Source: Acidobacteriota bacterium
GTDB taxonomy: Bacteria > Acidobacteriota > Terriglobia > Terriglobales > Acidobacteriaceae
Assembly (NCBI GenBank): GCA_021813745.1
Contig: JAKAJO010000132.1
Span: 1 to 60,628 of the forward strand
Direction: 5' to 3'
Length of the DNA: 60,628 nucleotides
Of this stretch, positions 45,633 to 54,131 are shown in pieces. Made by a program: the position numbers and the translations under genes. The notes beneath the pieces are model-generated. The model worked only from the letters and a program-made list of their open reading frames with translations. It was not told the origin of the DNA and did no database searches. Within the stretch, counting starts at the first letter, position 1. Each line of letters begins with the position of its first letter.

Positions 45633-46985
45633 GTGCTCGTTCGTTACAGAATTTACATCGTCTTTGTGCTGCTTTGGCTGATGTTTGTAGCTCCGTGCAA
45701 CCCAGTACCGCGCGTGTGGAGTCAATCACGCGACGTTCACTCGGATCAAGTGATTCTGTCTTCGTTGACTGCTGACTTTGCGCGCCTTGCGCCACAAACA
45801 ATCCGCAACGCAGATGGCTACATCCAGCACCCATACTTGATTCCCGCGGGCTACTATCCGCAAATGTGGGACTGGGATGGATTCTTCATCGGCGTGCATT
45901 GGGCAAATCAGAGCCCGGATGATGCGAAGTATCTGCGAGACTGGGCCATCAGCTTTGCAGACTCCGCCGATGCCGATGGATACGTTGCGGGATGCATCAC
46001 TCCGAAAGGCCCGCGTCCGCTGTTTGGCAGATTTGCAATGAAGCCTTTTCTCGCGCAGGGTGCTTTGGTGGCCGCGTTGCGCTTGAAGGATGACGCATGG
46101 ATCATTCCCATCTGGCCCGCGATGCAGCGCATCGTCGCATACCGTGAGCGAACACAGTTTGACGATCGGTGGGGACTGTGGTTTTGGGATAATGCGATGC
46201 AATCCGGTGCGGATAACAATGCTGCATTGACGAACGACCCAAGAGACAAAAGCGCAATTCTTGCCGTGGATGCTTCCGTCTGGGCGATGCGCGAGTACCT
46301 CGCCATGGCAAGGCTCGCTGATCGCATTGGATACCCTGACGAGGCGAGGACATATCGCGCAAAGGCGCAGGCAACGCGACAGGCAATCCTAAAGAATTTG
46401 TGGCAACCCCAGGAAGCAATCTTCCTGAACCGCCGTCGAGATACAGGCGCATGGGTTCGCGTCATCAGCTGGTCAAGCTTCTTGCCGCTTGTCGACGGGA
46501 TGCTTGCACAAGCTGACGCGCTGCGGATGATTCGAAAGCATCTGCTGAATTCGGATGAGATGCAGTCAGAGTTTGGCTTTCGCAGTCTGACAAAGAATGA
46601 TCCGGCATACAACAACGAGGCCACCATCAATCCCTACTCCAACTGGCGCGGGCCTATCTGGATCAACGCCAATTTTCTGGACTGGATCGTGTTACGGCGC
46701 TACGGCTATCGAACTCAGTCGCACTGGCTGGCCGTGACGCTTGCCGGAGTGTTACATCGCGACATCACCCGGTGGGGATCGATGCACGAGGATTATGACG
46801 CGGAAACCGGCCTGGGATTGGCACCGACCCCGGCGCAGTCTCCCGGAGGCAGGTTCGCTGGATTTGTCGGCTGGAATCTTCTGGTCCAGGACATGCTCCA
46901 GTGTGAAGCCGCTCATCAAGGCCAAGAGTGTCCGATTGTCAACGAACTATCTCTTGAGCAGCCTGCCAGCGGGATCACGCACTGA
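45633..46985 (+). CDS. trehalase-like secreted glycoside hydrolase (GH37/GH63-like)
   Basis: 450 residues with an N-terminal membrane/signal segment (IYIVFVLLWLMFVAPC). The (alpha/alpha)6 barrel shows GYYPQMWDWDGFFIGVHWAN, WFWDNAMQSGADNN, NPYSNWRGPIWINANFLDW and SMHEDYDAETGLGLAPTPAQ, the order seen in trehalase-like GH37 and GH63 enzymes. Start GTG 45633 gives the signal segment. It follows the alpha-glucuronidase in the same direction, so it probably acts on a glucoside in the same periplasmic diet. True trehalase activity is unproven; no ordinary ATG gives a better start. Confidence 0.82.
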   Translation: MLVRYRIYIVFVLLWLMFVAPCNPVPRVWSQSRDVHSDQVILSSLTADFARLAPQTIRNADGYIQHPYLIPAGYYPQMWDWDGFFIGVHWANQSPDDAKYLRDWAISFADSADADGYVAGCITPKGPRPLFGRFAMKPFLAQGALVAALRLKDDAWIIPIWPAMQRIVAYRERTQFDDRWGLWFWDNAMQSGADNNAALTNDPRDKSAILAVDASVWAMREYLAMARLADRIGYPDEARTYRAKAQATRQAILKNLWQPQEAIFLNRRRDTGAWVRVISWSSFLPLVDGMLAQADALRMIRKHLLNSDEMQSEFGFRSLTKNDPAYNNEATINPYSNWRGPIWINANFLDWIVLRRYGYRTQSHWLAVTLAGVLHRDITRWGSMHEDYDAETGLGLAPTPAQSPGGRFAGFVGWNLLVQDMLQCEAAHQGQECPIVNELSLEQPASGITH

Positions 46986-47130
46986 ATCGCTGCAAGCTGA
47001 CAAGTTTGGCCCAATCCGTGACGGCGTATGGAGCTCTATGCCAAACTTGAAGACACGATATGAATTCCACGCGGTGCGATCGTGCTGCTTGAATGGTCGA
47101 TTTCTGTCCGTGGGATCTTGAAGGCAATTC

Positions 47131-47206
<76 letters not shown>

Positions 47207-47363
47207 AAGTAATTACTCATTAAGTTGCACATTATGAATACATTATAGATAACTCCCACCTTTTTATCGCCATTACTTTCTTCGCCTTCCTTGCGCCTTG
47301 CAGGAGTTTCGGGTACAGTTTTGGGTACAGCGCTGTTCCGTATTCCGCTGTGCCGGAGGAACT

Positions 47364-48446
47364 ATGGCGACGATCATTAAGCGCCCATCTGGGAACTGGA
47401 AGGCGATCATCCGCAAGGCAGGATGGCCTCTCAAAGCAAAGACATTCAGAACCAAGCGAGATGCCGAGGACTGGGCACGACGTACGGAAGATGAAATCGT
47501 TCGCGGCACCTACATCGTGCGGGCGACAGCAGATCGAATGACGGTCGCTGTGGCATTGAGCCGCTACCTAGCTGAAGTCACGCCAACTAAGCGACCATCC
47601 TCTCAAGAGGCCGAACGCCGCCGCGGCGCAATCCTGACCAAGCATCTGGGCAAGTATTCCCTCGCCGCACTGACGCCGGAGATCATCGCTCAGTTTCGCG
47701 ACGAGCGCCTCGCCGGAGCTGATCGCAAGGACGAGAACGGCAAGCCAATTCCCCGAGCAAACAATACTGTCCGCTTAGAGCTTGCCCTGCTTGGTCATCT
47801 GTTCACCATCGCCATCAAGGAGTGGCGTGTTGGCCTACCCTCGAATCCGGTGCTCAACATTCGCCGGCCAGCTCCTGGCCCAGGCCGCAATCGCCGGTTG
47901 ACTGCCGAAGAAGAGAAGCGCCTCTTCGAGGCCGTAGACCATCACTCAAACCCGATGTTGCGCCTGATCGTCCGCATTGCACTCGAGACCGGAATGCGAG
48001 CATCCGAGATCGCAACATTGCGCCGGATGCAGGTCGATCTAAAGCGTCGCGTCGTTCGACTGCTCGAAACCAAGAACACATTGCCGCGCACGGTACCGCT
48101 GAGCGTAGCTGCAACGGAGCTGTTCCGCGAAGCGCTCAATCATCCCGTGCGCCCCATCGATACCGATCTGATTTTTTTCGGAGAGCCAGGCCGCGATGGT
48201 AAGCGCCGCCCCTACCAGTTCAATCCTGCATGGTTGGCTGTGAAGCAAGCTGCTGACCTAAAGGACGTTCACTTCCACGATCTGCGCCACGAAGCCGTGA
48301 GCCGCTTTGTCGAGGCGGGTTTCTCCGACCAGGAAGTCTCCGCCATTAGCGGCCACAAGTCCATGCAGATGCTCAAGCGTTACACGCATCTGCGTGCCGA
48401 AGACTTGGTCGAAAGAATCGATCAGTTATCAAATCGCAGGTCGTAG
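47364..48446 (+). CDS. int: tyrosine recombinase (island integrase)
   Basis: 360 residues. The catalytic set is R212 (ETGMRASEIATL), K237, H305 and R308 (HFHDLRHEA), H331 (ISGHKSM) and nucleophile Y340 (LKRYTHL). An AP2-like arm-binding N terminus (ATIIKRPSGNWKAIIRKAG) and a SAM-like core-binding domain precede it. CGGAGGAACT places the start at ATG 47364. Lying 158 bases after the tRNA and reading away from it, it is the enzyme expected to integrate the island into the tRNA 3' end. Confidence 0.94.
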   Translation: MATIIKRPSGNWKAIIRKAGWPLKAKTFRTKRDAEDWARRTEDEIVRGTYIVRATADRMTVAVALSRYLAEVTPTKRPSSQEAERRRGAILTKHLGKYSLAALTPEIIAQFRDERLAGADRKDENGKPIPRANNTVRLELALLGHLFTIAIKEWRVGLPSNPVLNIRRPAPGPGRNRRLTAEEEKRLFEAVDHHSNPMLRLIVRIALETGMRASEIATLRRMQVDLKRRVVRLLETKNTLPRTVPLSVAATELFREALNHPVRPIDTDLIFFGEPGRDGKRRPYQFNPAWLAVKQAADLKDVHFHDLRHEAVSRFVEAGFSDQEVSAISGHKSMQMLKRYTHLRAEDLVERIDQLSNRRS

Positions 48447-48476
48447 TTTGAGGCATTCAACAGAGGAACTCGAACG

Positions 48477-49514
48477 ATGAATCGTAAAGACGAAGAGAAA
48501 CTGGCTATTCCAGCATGGTTCAACCTGGAAGACTATGCGCCTCTCAAGCGCTTTGCGACGCCGAGGCCTTGGCTTGAGCAATTTGCATTGCGCATCGATC
48601 TGATGGCGCATTGGAGGAAAACAATACGCGAGAATCCTGACTGCCAGCCATATCAGTGGTTCGGGCGAAATGATGAGAATTATCCAGAGGATCTGCTGAT
48701 CAGCATCTTGAAGAACCCACTTCCCGCAGTGGACGGTTTTGTCGAGGGCTATCCGTACGTTGATTTTCCGACCGTCACATTGGTCAGACATTGCGCCGAA
48801 CCCGTCCGGCCTATGACGGTACTCGATCTGGTGGAGGCATTGATGATCGTGCCACTAGCAATACGCGAGAAGATGGCGCTTTTCCATCCAGAGTTGATGT
48901 CGTCCGTTCCGCATTCAAGTGACTCAACCGATTCCACGCGACAGCAAAGTCCACGAGCTCCGCAGTGCGATGTAAGCAGTCTGCGGCGAGTTCCAACCGC
49001 CCATCCGCAACACTTGTTGGACCTGTGGCTCATGGTTCAAATGGAAGGCGGCATCGACTCATGGATGACTCAGTTCATCGCTCAACCCCATGAAAACGAT
49101 AGCGTCACTTATTACGCTGTAGATGCCTCGGTGCCACTCAAAGATGCCGTGCGAGCATTTCGTAAGCATCATCTTAAAGCTCAAACGAACAAATGCAATA
49201 GCAGTCGAATGGATAGCTCGACGTTTGCGAAGTGGTGTGACGACGGCATCTTGCCCTACATTGATCTCAAGATATACGAAGCCATAGAGCAATTTCGCCA
49301 GAAGGCGCCTGCATCGATTACAGAGGAGGAGATGGCCGATGCCATCTATCCAACCCTTAGAGCAGCGCCGCCTAGATCATCAACGTGTGTCTCCGATACA
49401 ACTAAACCAGTCGCGGAAGATCTTCAGAATCCGTTTAGCGCTCGTTTTCGCCTGCTCTTGGCGAGAGCTGCCGAGCACAGCGCACAAGTGAACAGAGGTA
49501 CTCGGCAAAGCTGA
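48477..49514 (+). CDS. hypothetical island protein, DUF6387-like
   Basis: 345 residues, mainly helical. The N terminus (IPAWFNLEDYAPLKRFATPR followed by PWLEQFALRIDLM) resembles DUF6387 proteins found beside integrases in mobile islands of other bacteria; I hold this match tentatively. No membrane segment or catalytic motif is visible. It begins 30 bases after the integrase stop, so it is probably co-transcribed and may assist integration or excision. Confidence 0.55.
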   Translation: MNRKDEEKLAIPAWFNLEDYAPLKRFATPRPWLEQFALRIDLMAHWRKTIRENPDCQPYQWFGRNDENYPEDLLISILKNPLPAVDGFVEGYPYVDFPTVTLVRHCAEPVRPMTVLDLVEALMIVPLAIREKMALFHPELMSSVPHSSDSTDSTRQQSPRAPQCDVSSLRRVPTAHPQHLLDLWLMVQMEGGIDSWMTQFIAQPHENDSVTYYAVDASVPLKDAVRAFRKHHLKAQTNKCNSSRMDSSTFAKWCDDGILPYIDLKIYEAIEQFRQKAPASITEEEMADAIYPTLRAAPPRSSTCVSDTTKPVAEDLQNPFSARFRLLLARAAEHSAQVNRGTRQS

Positions 49515-49622
49515 ACCGAATTTCTGATTTGCCGGAACTTTTCTGAAAGAATTGTCTCTCGATTCATCGTCTGTATTTCGCTATCGTCCCCTTAGTTATA
49601 CGAAATTAGGGGGAGAACAACG

Positions 49623-49835
49623 GTGTCCACCGCAGAAATACTGATTGCTAAATACGGGCCATTGATGACATTGGCTCAGTTGGCAGCCACCCTCGAACGC
49701 TCAATCGAGGGCCTTCGATTCGGACTTCGCAGTGAAAGCGATTTCTCTCGCAAGATCAATGCTGCTCGCGTACGTTTTGGCAGGCGCGTTTACTTCCACA
49801 CCGTCAAAATTGCTGCCGTTCTCGATTGCGAGTAG
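49623..49835 (+). CDS. small plasmid-type helix-turn-helix protein next to repA
   Basis: 70 residues. YGPLMTLAQLAATLERSIEGLRFGL reads as a winged-helix/excisionase-like fold and the end INAARVRFGRRVYFHTVKIA matches small proteins found directly before repA in several proteobacterial plasmids. It starts with GTG after AGGGGGAG. The stop lies 8 bases before the repA start I prefer. It may regulate repA or act as an excision factor. Confidence 0.6.
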   Translation: MSTAEILIAKYGPLMTLAQLAATLERSIEGLRFGLRSESDFSRKINAARVRFGRRVYFHTVKIAAVLDCE

Positions 49836-49843
49836 GGGCACCG

Positions 49844-50935
49844 TTGCCGCCGCCCCCCTTCGAATCTGAAGCAATTCTTCCAGCGTTGCTGGATGATCAC
49901 ACCAGAAGCATCAATGCGACTCAGCGCCGCGGCGAATCTGGTTTGGTGCCAGCCGCGCTGGCCATTACGCCCAGCTTCAAGAAAGAGTTACTTGGGCCAT
50001 CGCGCATTGATTCGCGGCTACTCGAAGCAGCCGCGAAAGACAATGAAAACAATTCGATCCTGTACCAGCACAGCGTCCTTTGTCAGACCGTTCTTCCCTA
50101 CCGCGATCCGGGTGACGATGTGCGGCGCTGGGAACGTCGCAACGGCCAGGTTCACCTTGAGATTGATGCAGGCCGGGCTATGCATCCAGTCTTGGGAAAG
50201 ATCGTCAATATTGGTCTCCCCTACGGTCCCAAAGCCCGTATGCTGCTCATGCATTTGAATCGCGAGGCCGTGGTCACGCAGTCGCCGGTCATTGATGTCG
50301 GACGCTCACTGACGCATTTCGTTGAGCGCTACCTTCGCCTTTCTTCCCAGGGTCGTAATTTCCGAGAGATCAAAGAGCAGCTCACGCGATTGTCGGCGGC
50401 GTCGATTCGTATGGGTGTACCCTGCAATGGGCATGCAGTCACGGTGAATTCCGGTATCGTCACGGCGTTTGACCTCTGGTTGCCGAAGGATGATCGTCAG
50501 CGTGTGCTCTGGCCCTCAAAGATCATTCTTTCGCTCGATTATTTCAACAACCTCCTCAAGCACGCGGTTCCCGTTGACGAAGCGCACATCGCGGCGCTCT
50601 CTCATAGTGCGCTTGCGCTCGATATTTACAATTGGCTTGCCCAACGTCTTTGCAGGATTGATGATGGGCGGCCGCAAGCTGTCTCCTGGCTCTCATTGCA
50701 CGAGCAATTCGGCCAAGGGTATGACCCTAAGCGGCTCTTTAACTTCCGCCGCGTGTTTCGCGTCGCACTGAAAGAAGTGTTGACCGTCTATCGTGCCGCC
50801 CGCGTCGAAGACGAAGAAGCCAGGCAGGCTCGCCGCTACTACCGGAATGGACGCACTTACTGGCGTTCGGACGCGTTGACAGGGCTAAAGCTGTACCACA
50901 GCCTTCCGCCGGTGAAGTCGCTGCACAAGGAATAG
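49844..50935 (+). CDS. repA: RepA-type plasmid replication initiator
   Basis: About 363 residues of the RepA_C plasmid-replication family, which binds iterons and opens the origin. Characteristic text includes LPYRDPGDDVRRWERRNGQV, NIGLPYGPKARMLLMHLNRE, SLTHFVERYLRLSSQGRNFR, then FDLWLPKDDRQRVLWPSKII. Two winged-helix units are expected. No early ATG exists; TTG 49844 follows AGGGG at five bases, and TTG 49826 overlapping the previous gene is possible. Five iterons lie right after the stop. A functional replicon would make this an integrated plasmid rather than a simple integrative element. Confidence 0.85.
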   Translation: MPPPPFESEAILPALLDDHTRSINATQRRGESGLVPAALAITPSFKKELLGPSRIDSRLLEAAAKDNENNSILYQHSVLCQTVLPYRDPGDDVRRWERRNGQVHLEIDAGRAMHPVLGKIVNIGLPYGPKARMLLMHLNREAVVTQSPVIDVGRSLTHFVERYLRLSSQGRNFREIKEQLTRLSAASIRMGVPCNGHAVTVNSGIVTAFDLWLPKDDRQRVLWPSKIILSLDYFNNLLKHAVPVDEAHIAALSHSALALDIYNWLAQRLCRIDDGRPQAVSWLSLHEQFGQGYDPKRLFNFRRVFRVALKEVLTVYRAARVEDEEARQARRYYRNGRTYWRSDALTGLKLYHSLPPVKSLHKE

Positions 50936-50994
50936 CGTCAATCTATCTCTGCTCGGTGGCGCAGATTGTGCGTCCTTCGGTCCATTCTCTAAAA

Positions 50995-51193
50995 CCACGA
51001 TCACTTTGTATTGAGCCCACGCTACCTGATTGATACGCATGGCTTTGTGTACTTGGAGGTTTTCCACGATCACTTTGTATTGAGCGGTTCTGTTCTCTGT
51101 GGATTGCGCCCTTGCCCAAACGCTTTTCCACGATCAGTTTGTATTGAGAACTGCGATCACTTTGTATTGAAAACCACGATCACTTTGTATGAG
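50995..51193 (+). repeat. five iterons of a plasmid-type replication origin
   Basis: The unit CCACGATCACTTTGTATTG+AG appears at 50995-51015, 51064-51084, 51128-51148 (one change, CACT to CAGT), 51151-51171 (CCA to CTG, final G to A) and 51174-51193 (one T missing). Steps are 69, 64, 23 and 23 bases; the last spacing places units on one face of the helix. Two units are preceded by TTTT, making TTTTCCACG, one base from a DnaA box. An A/T-rich stretch (TTATATATTCCTATAG) follows at about 51201-51216. Together this is a typical iteron origin downstream of its initiator gene. Confidence 0.9.
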
Positions 51194-51370
51194 AAGCCGT
51201 TATATATTCCTATAGCTTTCCGGTAGTTCTCAGCCGGTCCCTGTGCATCTGTGCATAACATTTCATGGGCCATAGACGTTCGGTACAATCGAGCAGAAAT
51301 GGCAAGCCTCTGAAAGGGCTGCGATTTTGTCCTTGAATGCGAGACCAGACCGCAAGGAGGTCTGAGGACC

Positions 51371-51565
51371 ATGACGCAGAGCGAGGATGACGGTCTGTGG
51401 CAAGCTGAGGACTACGACGACGAGCCGCGATCACACGGGAACTTCGGTCTTGATCCATGCATGCAAATGATGGAAGCTGAAGCCGAGGCTCGCCAGCGTA
51501 AAAGAATGGAAGCGTGCGCTAGACCTAGCCTACTAGTTCATGCACGAGCGCCGGGAGCTGCGTAA
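51371..51565 (+). CDS. small acidic island protein of unknown function
   Basis: 64 residues beginning MTQSEDDGLWQAEDYDDEP and continuing with a charged helix (MEAEAEARQRKRMEA). AAGGAGG lies about 11 bases before ATG 51371. It is the first gene after the iterons, 14 bases ahead of the repeat-containing protein and probably co-transcribed. No family recognised. Confidence 0.6.
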   Translation: MTQSEDDGLWQAEDYDDEPRSHGNFGLDPCMQMMEAEAEARQRKRMEACARPSLLVHARAPGAA

Positions 51566-51579
51566 GCGGGGAGGAAAGC

Positions 51580-52263
51580 ATGAGCCAGAAGCGTAGTGAG
51601 AAGTCCTGGGATGAAATCTTCGCCGAACTCGACGCGGCTGGTCCGTGGCCAGACGACTTTCTCTCTGAGTCGGAGCGCGACCACCGCCCGCCTCAGGTCC
51701 GCCCCGCAATCGAAGCATTGTTTGACGAGGACAACCCAACGAAACCAACGGCCGGCGAAGGTTCTATAACATCGCGCAATGATGACAATCCACAGGAGGC
51801 CAGCCCAAAAACAGCGCCTGATATTCGTCATTCGCCCAATGGCCTCCCCTGTTTTCCCCTGACCGGCAAGACGTTCACACTGGAGATGGCCAAAGAAGCA
51901 GAAGCGGAGCAGGACATGAAGAAGTTTGAGCGGTCTTTTGCCGGATTTCCGGTGTTCCCTACTTCCGACCGCGTGATCACAACCGAGATAGTGCGGGAGG
52001 CAGAGAATGAGATGGATGTAGAAGCTGTTAACCTCGCGCCGGCCGCTTCGGCACCCGTTGCGCGGCCCATAAGCACTAGATCAATCCGGGAGAAGCGGAC
52101 GACGCGCATTGATCCCGACATTTACGATGCGGTTGAAATTGAGCTGAGACGTCAAAAGCGAGCCCACCAGCGTGCATCTAGCACACTCAGCGACTTGCTT
52201 GACGAATTACTCCGCGACTGGCTTCAGACACACGGAGATCCATTGAACCGCACAAAAGAATAG
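51580..52263 (+). CDS. island protein with a tandem 26-residue repeat and a ribbon-helix-helix-like tail
   Basis: 227 residues. Residues 88-113 and 122-147 align without gaps: each begins G-x-P-x-F-P and runs through T-x-E to E-A-E-x-E-x-D (11 of 26 identical). The C terminus (about 172-217; KRTTRIDPDIYDAVEIELRR, then SSTLSDLLDELLRDWL) has the strand-helix-helix layout of ribbon-helix-helix DNA-binding proteins. The N terminus starts SQKRSEKSWDEIFAELDAAG. GGGAGG precedes the ATG. A DNA-binding partition or copy-control role next to the origin is plausible; I know no family with this repeat. Confidence 0.65.
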   Translation: MSQKRSEKSWDEIFAELDAAGPWPDDFLSESERDHRPPQVRPAIEALFDEDNPTKPTAGEGSITSRNDDNPQEASPKTAPDIRHSPNGLPCFPLTGKTFTLEMAKEAEAEQDMKKFERSFAGFPVFPTSDRVITTEIVREAENEMDVEAVNLAPAASAPVARPISTRSIREKRTTRIDPDIYDAVEIELRRQKRAHQRASSTLSDLLDELLRDWLQTHGDPLNRTKE

Positions 52264-52346
52264 AGAACTCGTCTTCGAAGCCCAGGCGAAGCCAACAGGG
52301 AAACCCTTTTTCTCTTGCCCTCCCACGGTTGAGCAGCATCTGGTTT

Positions 52347-53030
52347 TCATTTCATCGGTAGATACCAACCGTAGATATTACCGTCGTGCGTAGGGTGGAC
52401 TACGCACAATCTCTCCTTGCCGTCGCGACTCCGTTCAATTGTCCATCCATCACGGTCACAGTGGACGATGGAGCGCAAGTCGCCGTTCTGATCGAGCTTG
52501 TAAGCGTCTTGTCCCAGTTCTGTCGCAGCCCAGCTTGACGCTTCTTTTACATCCAGTGCGCGGGCATACCCCGCTCTGTTCCCGATGCTGTATCCCCAAT
52601 AGAACGCGCCAGCTATCAAGGCCATTCCCACAACCGCCGCGCTACCGAGCCACTGTAGCCAGGACTTGCGCGCTGTGTGCCGCGCAACCGTCTGCGCAGC
52701 AGCGGCGATCTCCTGCTGTGCAGACGTTACGACGGCGTCGCTGATAGCTTCCTCGACTCGGGACCTGATGACCGCGAACTCCTTCTCTGCGGTTTCGCAG
52801 GCCTTATCGAGTCCGCGGGCATGCGCGCTGAGCGATTGCGCTACACGCTTCTCGATTTCTTCCGGCATCTGTTTCGCCAGCTCACTATAATGACCGATCA
52901 GAAACGTCACCGCCCATATTGCGTCGTTATCGCGAATGCCCAGTTCTTTGGCAATGCGATTAAACTTGATCGTTTCCTCTGGACGTGGATTGCGCTCATA
53001 AATGGAGTGGAACGCTGTTTCAAGGTTCAT
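52347..53030 (-). CDS. membrane-anchored coiled-coil protein of the mobilization/partition operon (DUF6753-like)
   Basis: 227 residues. The N terminus (FHSIYERNPRPEETIKFNRI, LGIRDNDAIWAVTFLIGHYS) resembles DUF6753-type plasmid proteins (tentative). Residues about 60-120 form a helical segment, 125-150 a membrane helix (SAAVVGMALIAGAFYWGY), and the tail ends in HPTHDGNIYGWYLPM. Its ATG overlaps the stop of the ParA-like gene (ATGA), so it is translated with it. It may anchor the partition or relaxosome complex to the membrane. Confidence 0.65.
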   Translation of the reverse strand: MNLETAFHSIYERNPRPEETIKFNRIAKELGIRDNDAIWAVTFLIGHYSELAKQMPEEIEKRVAQSLSAHARGLDKACETAEKEFAVIRSRVEEAISDAVVTSAQQEIAAAAQTVARHTARKSWLQWLGSAAVVGMALIAGAFYWGYSIGNRAGYARALDVKEASSWAATELGQDAYKLDQNGDLRSIVHCDRDGWTIERSRDGKERLCVVHPTHDGNIYGWYLPMK

Positions 53031-53704
53031 GCAACGACCTCATCGAAAATAGTTGCGCACTCTTTTACCCAACGGTTGACCTCTGCTCGGTTACCCACTG
53101 GCGCGGTCTCAATAACCCTTTGAATCGTCAGGCGCTCGCTGTGCAGTTGATCGGAGATGCGGTCTGCAACCTCAGGAAAATTGAGCGTCTTCCCTTGTGC
53201 TTCAACTGCCGTTCTGATTTTCGAGTTGTTGTACAGTTCGAACTTCCGTTCAGGACCGTGGTAAAGATTACGGACGACGTGCGTCGTTCCGGTATTGACC
53301 GTATCCATGTATTCCTTCAGCAGTTGCAGACTGTCGCGCTGCGAATTGATTACCCAAAGCGTTACGAGGTCCCGCTTGATCTCTGCGAGCGATTCCGTTA
53401 GGAGTGCTCCGTAGAGCTTTACGCCCTCACTGCTACGGGCTGGCGTGTTGATTACTACCGTGTGGTCCAACTCTTCCGCGAGGCAATTCACCAAGTCCAT
53501 CCAGCCATCGCGTTCGTCGAGATTGATGTATCGCGTCTCGATTGTCTTGCCGTAGGCTTTCCCGACATCAGGATTCGCAGTGTCCGCATCGATGAGCAAA
53601 ACCTTTTGGTCGCGCTTTCCCAAGTAATGAATTATTGCCATCGAAAAGATGCTCTTTCCCACGCCGCCCTTCGATCCATTAACCATGTACACCGGCTTTT
53701 CCAT
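53027..53704 (-). CDS. ParA/StbB-like partition or mobilization ATPase
   Basis: 225 residues of the deviant-Walker ATPase group. Walker A is GSKGGVGKS at 10-18, with the signature lysine K12, followed by KVLLIDADTANPDVGK; WVINSQRDSLQLLKEYMD is further on. ParA-like ATPases of this size sit beside relaxase genes in mobilizable plasmids (StbB of R388, MobD of pTF-FC2) and help plasmid stability or transfer. TAAGGAGAG places the start at ATG 53704. It is the middle gene of a leftward three-gene operon. Confidence 0.85.
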   Translation of the reverse strand: MEKPVYMVNGSKGGVGKSIFSMAIIHYLGKRDQKVLLIDADTANPDVGKAYGKTIETRYINLDERDGWMDLVNCLAEELDHTVVINTPARSSEGVKLYGALLTESLAEIKRDLVTLWVINSQRDSLQLLKEYMDTVNTGTTHVVRNLYHGPERKFELYNNSKIRTAVEAQGKTLNFPEVADRISDQLHSERLTIQRVIETAPVGNRAEVNRWVKECATIFDEVVA

Positions 53705-53714
53705 TTCGCTCTCC

Positions 53715-54131
53715 TTAAATGCTCTTGTCGTCTTCAACGGGGGTGAATGTTCCCTTTTTCGTCTCGCCGCTTGTTACTGGCACTTTCGGCGCAGATTTCA
53801 CCACAGATCGCGCCTCTGGCTTCTCGGCTGCTTCTTCTGTTGGTTTGGCTCGCGTAGAAGTCTTCTTACTGCCCCCTTTGCGTCCAGGTTTCAAGTATTG
53901 CCGCGCAGTTGATATGGTTAGGCCGAGCCCTACGCCCTTGAGATCGTCGAGCACGGTTTCGAGTGAATGTCCTGCAGCAAGAGCTTCCTTTGCTTTTGCT
54001 CGCAGTTTGAGAAACGCTTCACGTCTCGAATAACGTTTCTCTGTAGGTAGAACCGGTGCGGCAATGCGCGCATCTAACGCCACAATTGCAGCTTGAACGA
54101 TGTCTTCGGTGATTACCTCTCTTTGTGCCAT
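53715..54131 (-). CDS. small basic DNA-binding-like protein, first gene of the stability operon
   Basis: 138 residues. The middle (FLKLRAKAKEALAAGHSLET, VLDDLKGVGLGLTISTARQY followed by LKP) has a helix-turn-helix appearance shared with small accessory proteins of mobilization loci. The tail is Lys/Thr/Glu rich and disordered (KPGRKGGSKKTSTRAKPTEE). AAGGAAATGCA fixes ATG 54131. It lies at the oriT-facing end of the operon, consistent with binding near oriT. Confidence 0.65.
   Translation of the reverse strand: MAQREVITEDIVQAAIVALDARIAAPVLPTEKRYSRREAFLKLRAKAKEALAAGHSLETVLDDLKGVGLGLTISTARQYLKPGRKGGSKKTSTRAKPTEEAAEKPEARSVVKSAPKVPVTSGETKKGTFTPVEDDKSI

Noticed and set aside
50995..51193. CRISPR array
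   Set aside because: The repeats are 20-21 bases with irregular steps of 69, 64, 23 and 23, no cas genes are nearby, and they lie directly after repA, so they are iterons.
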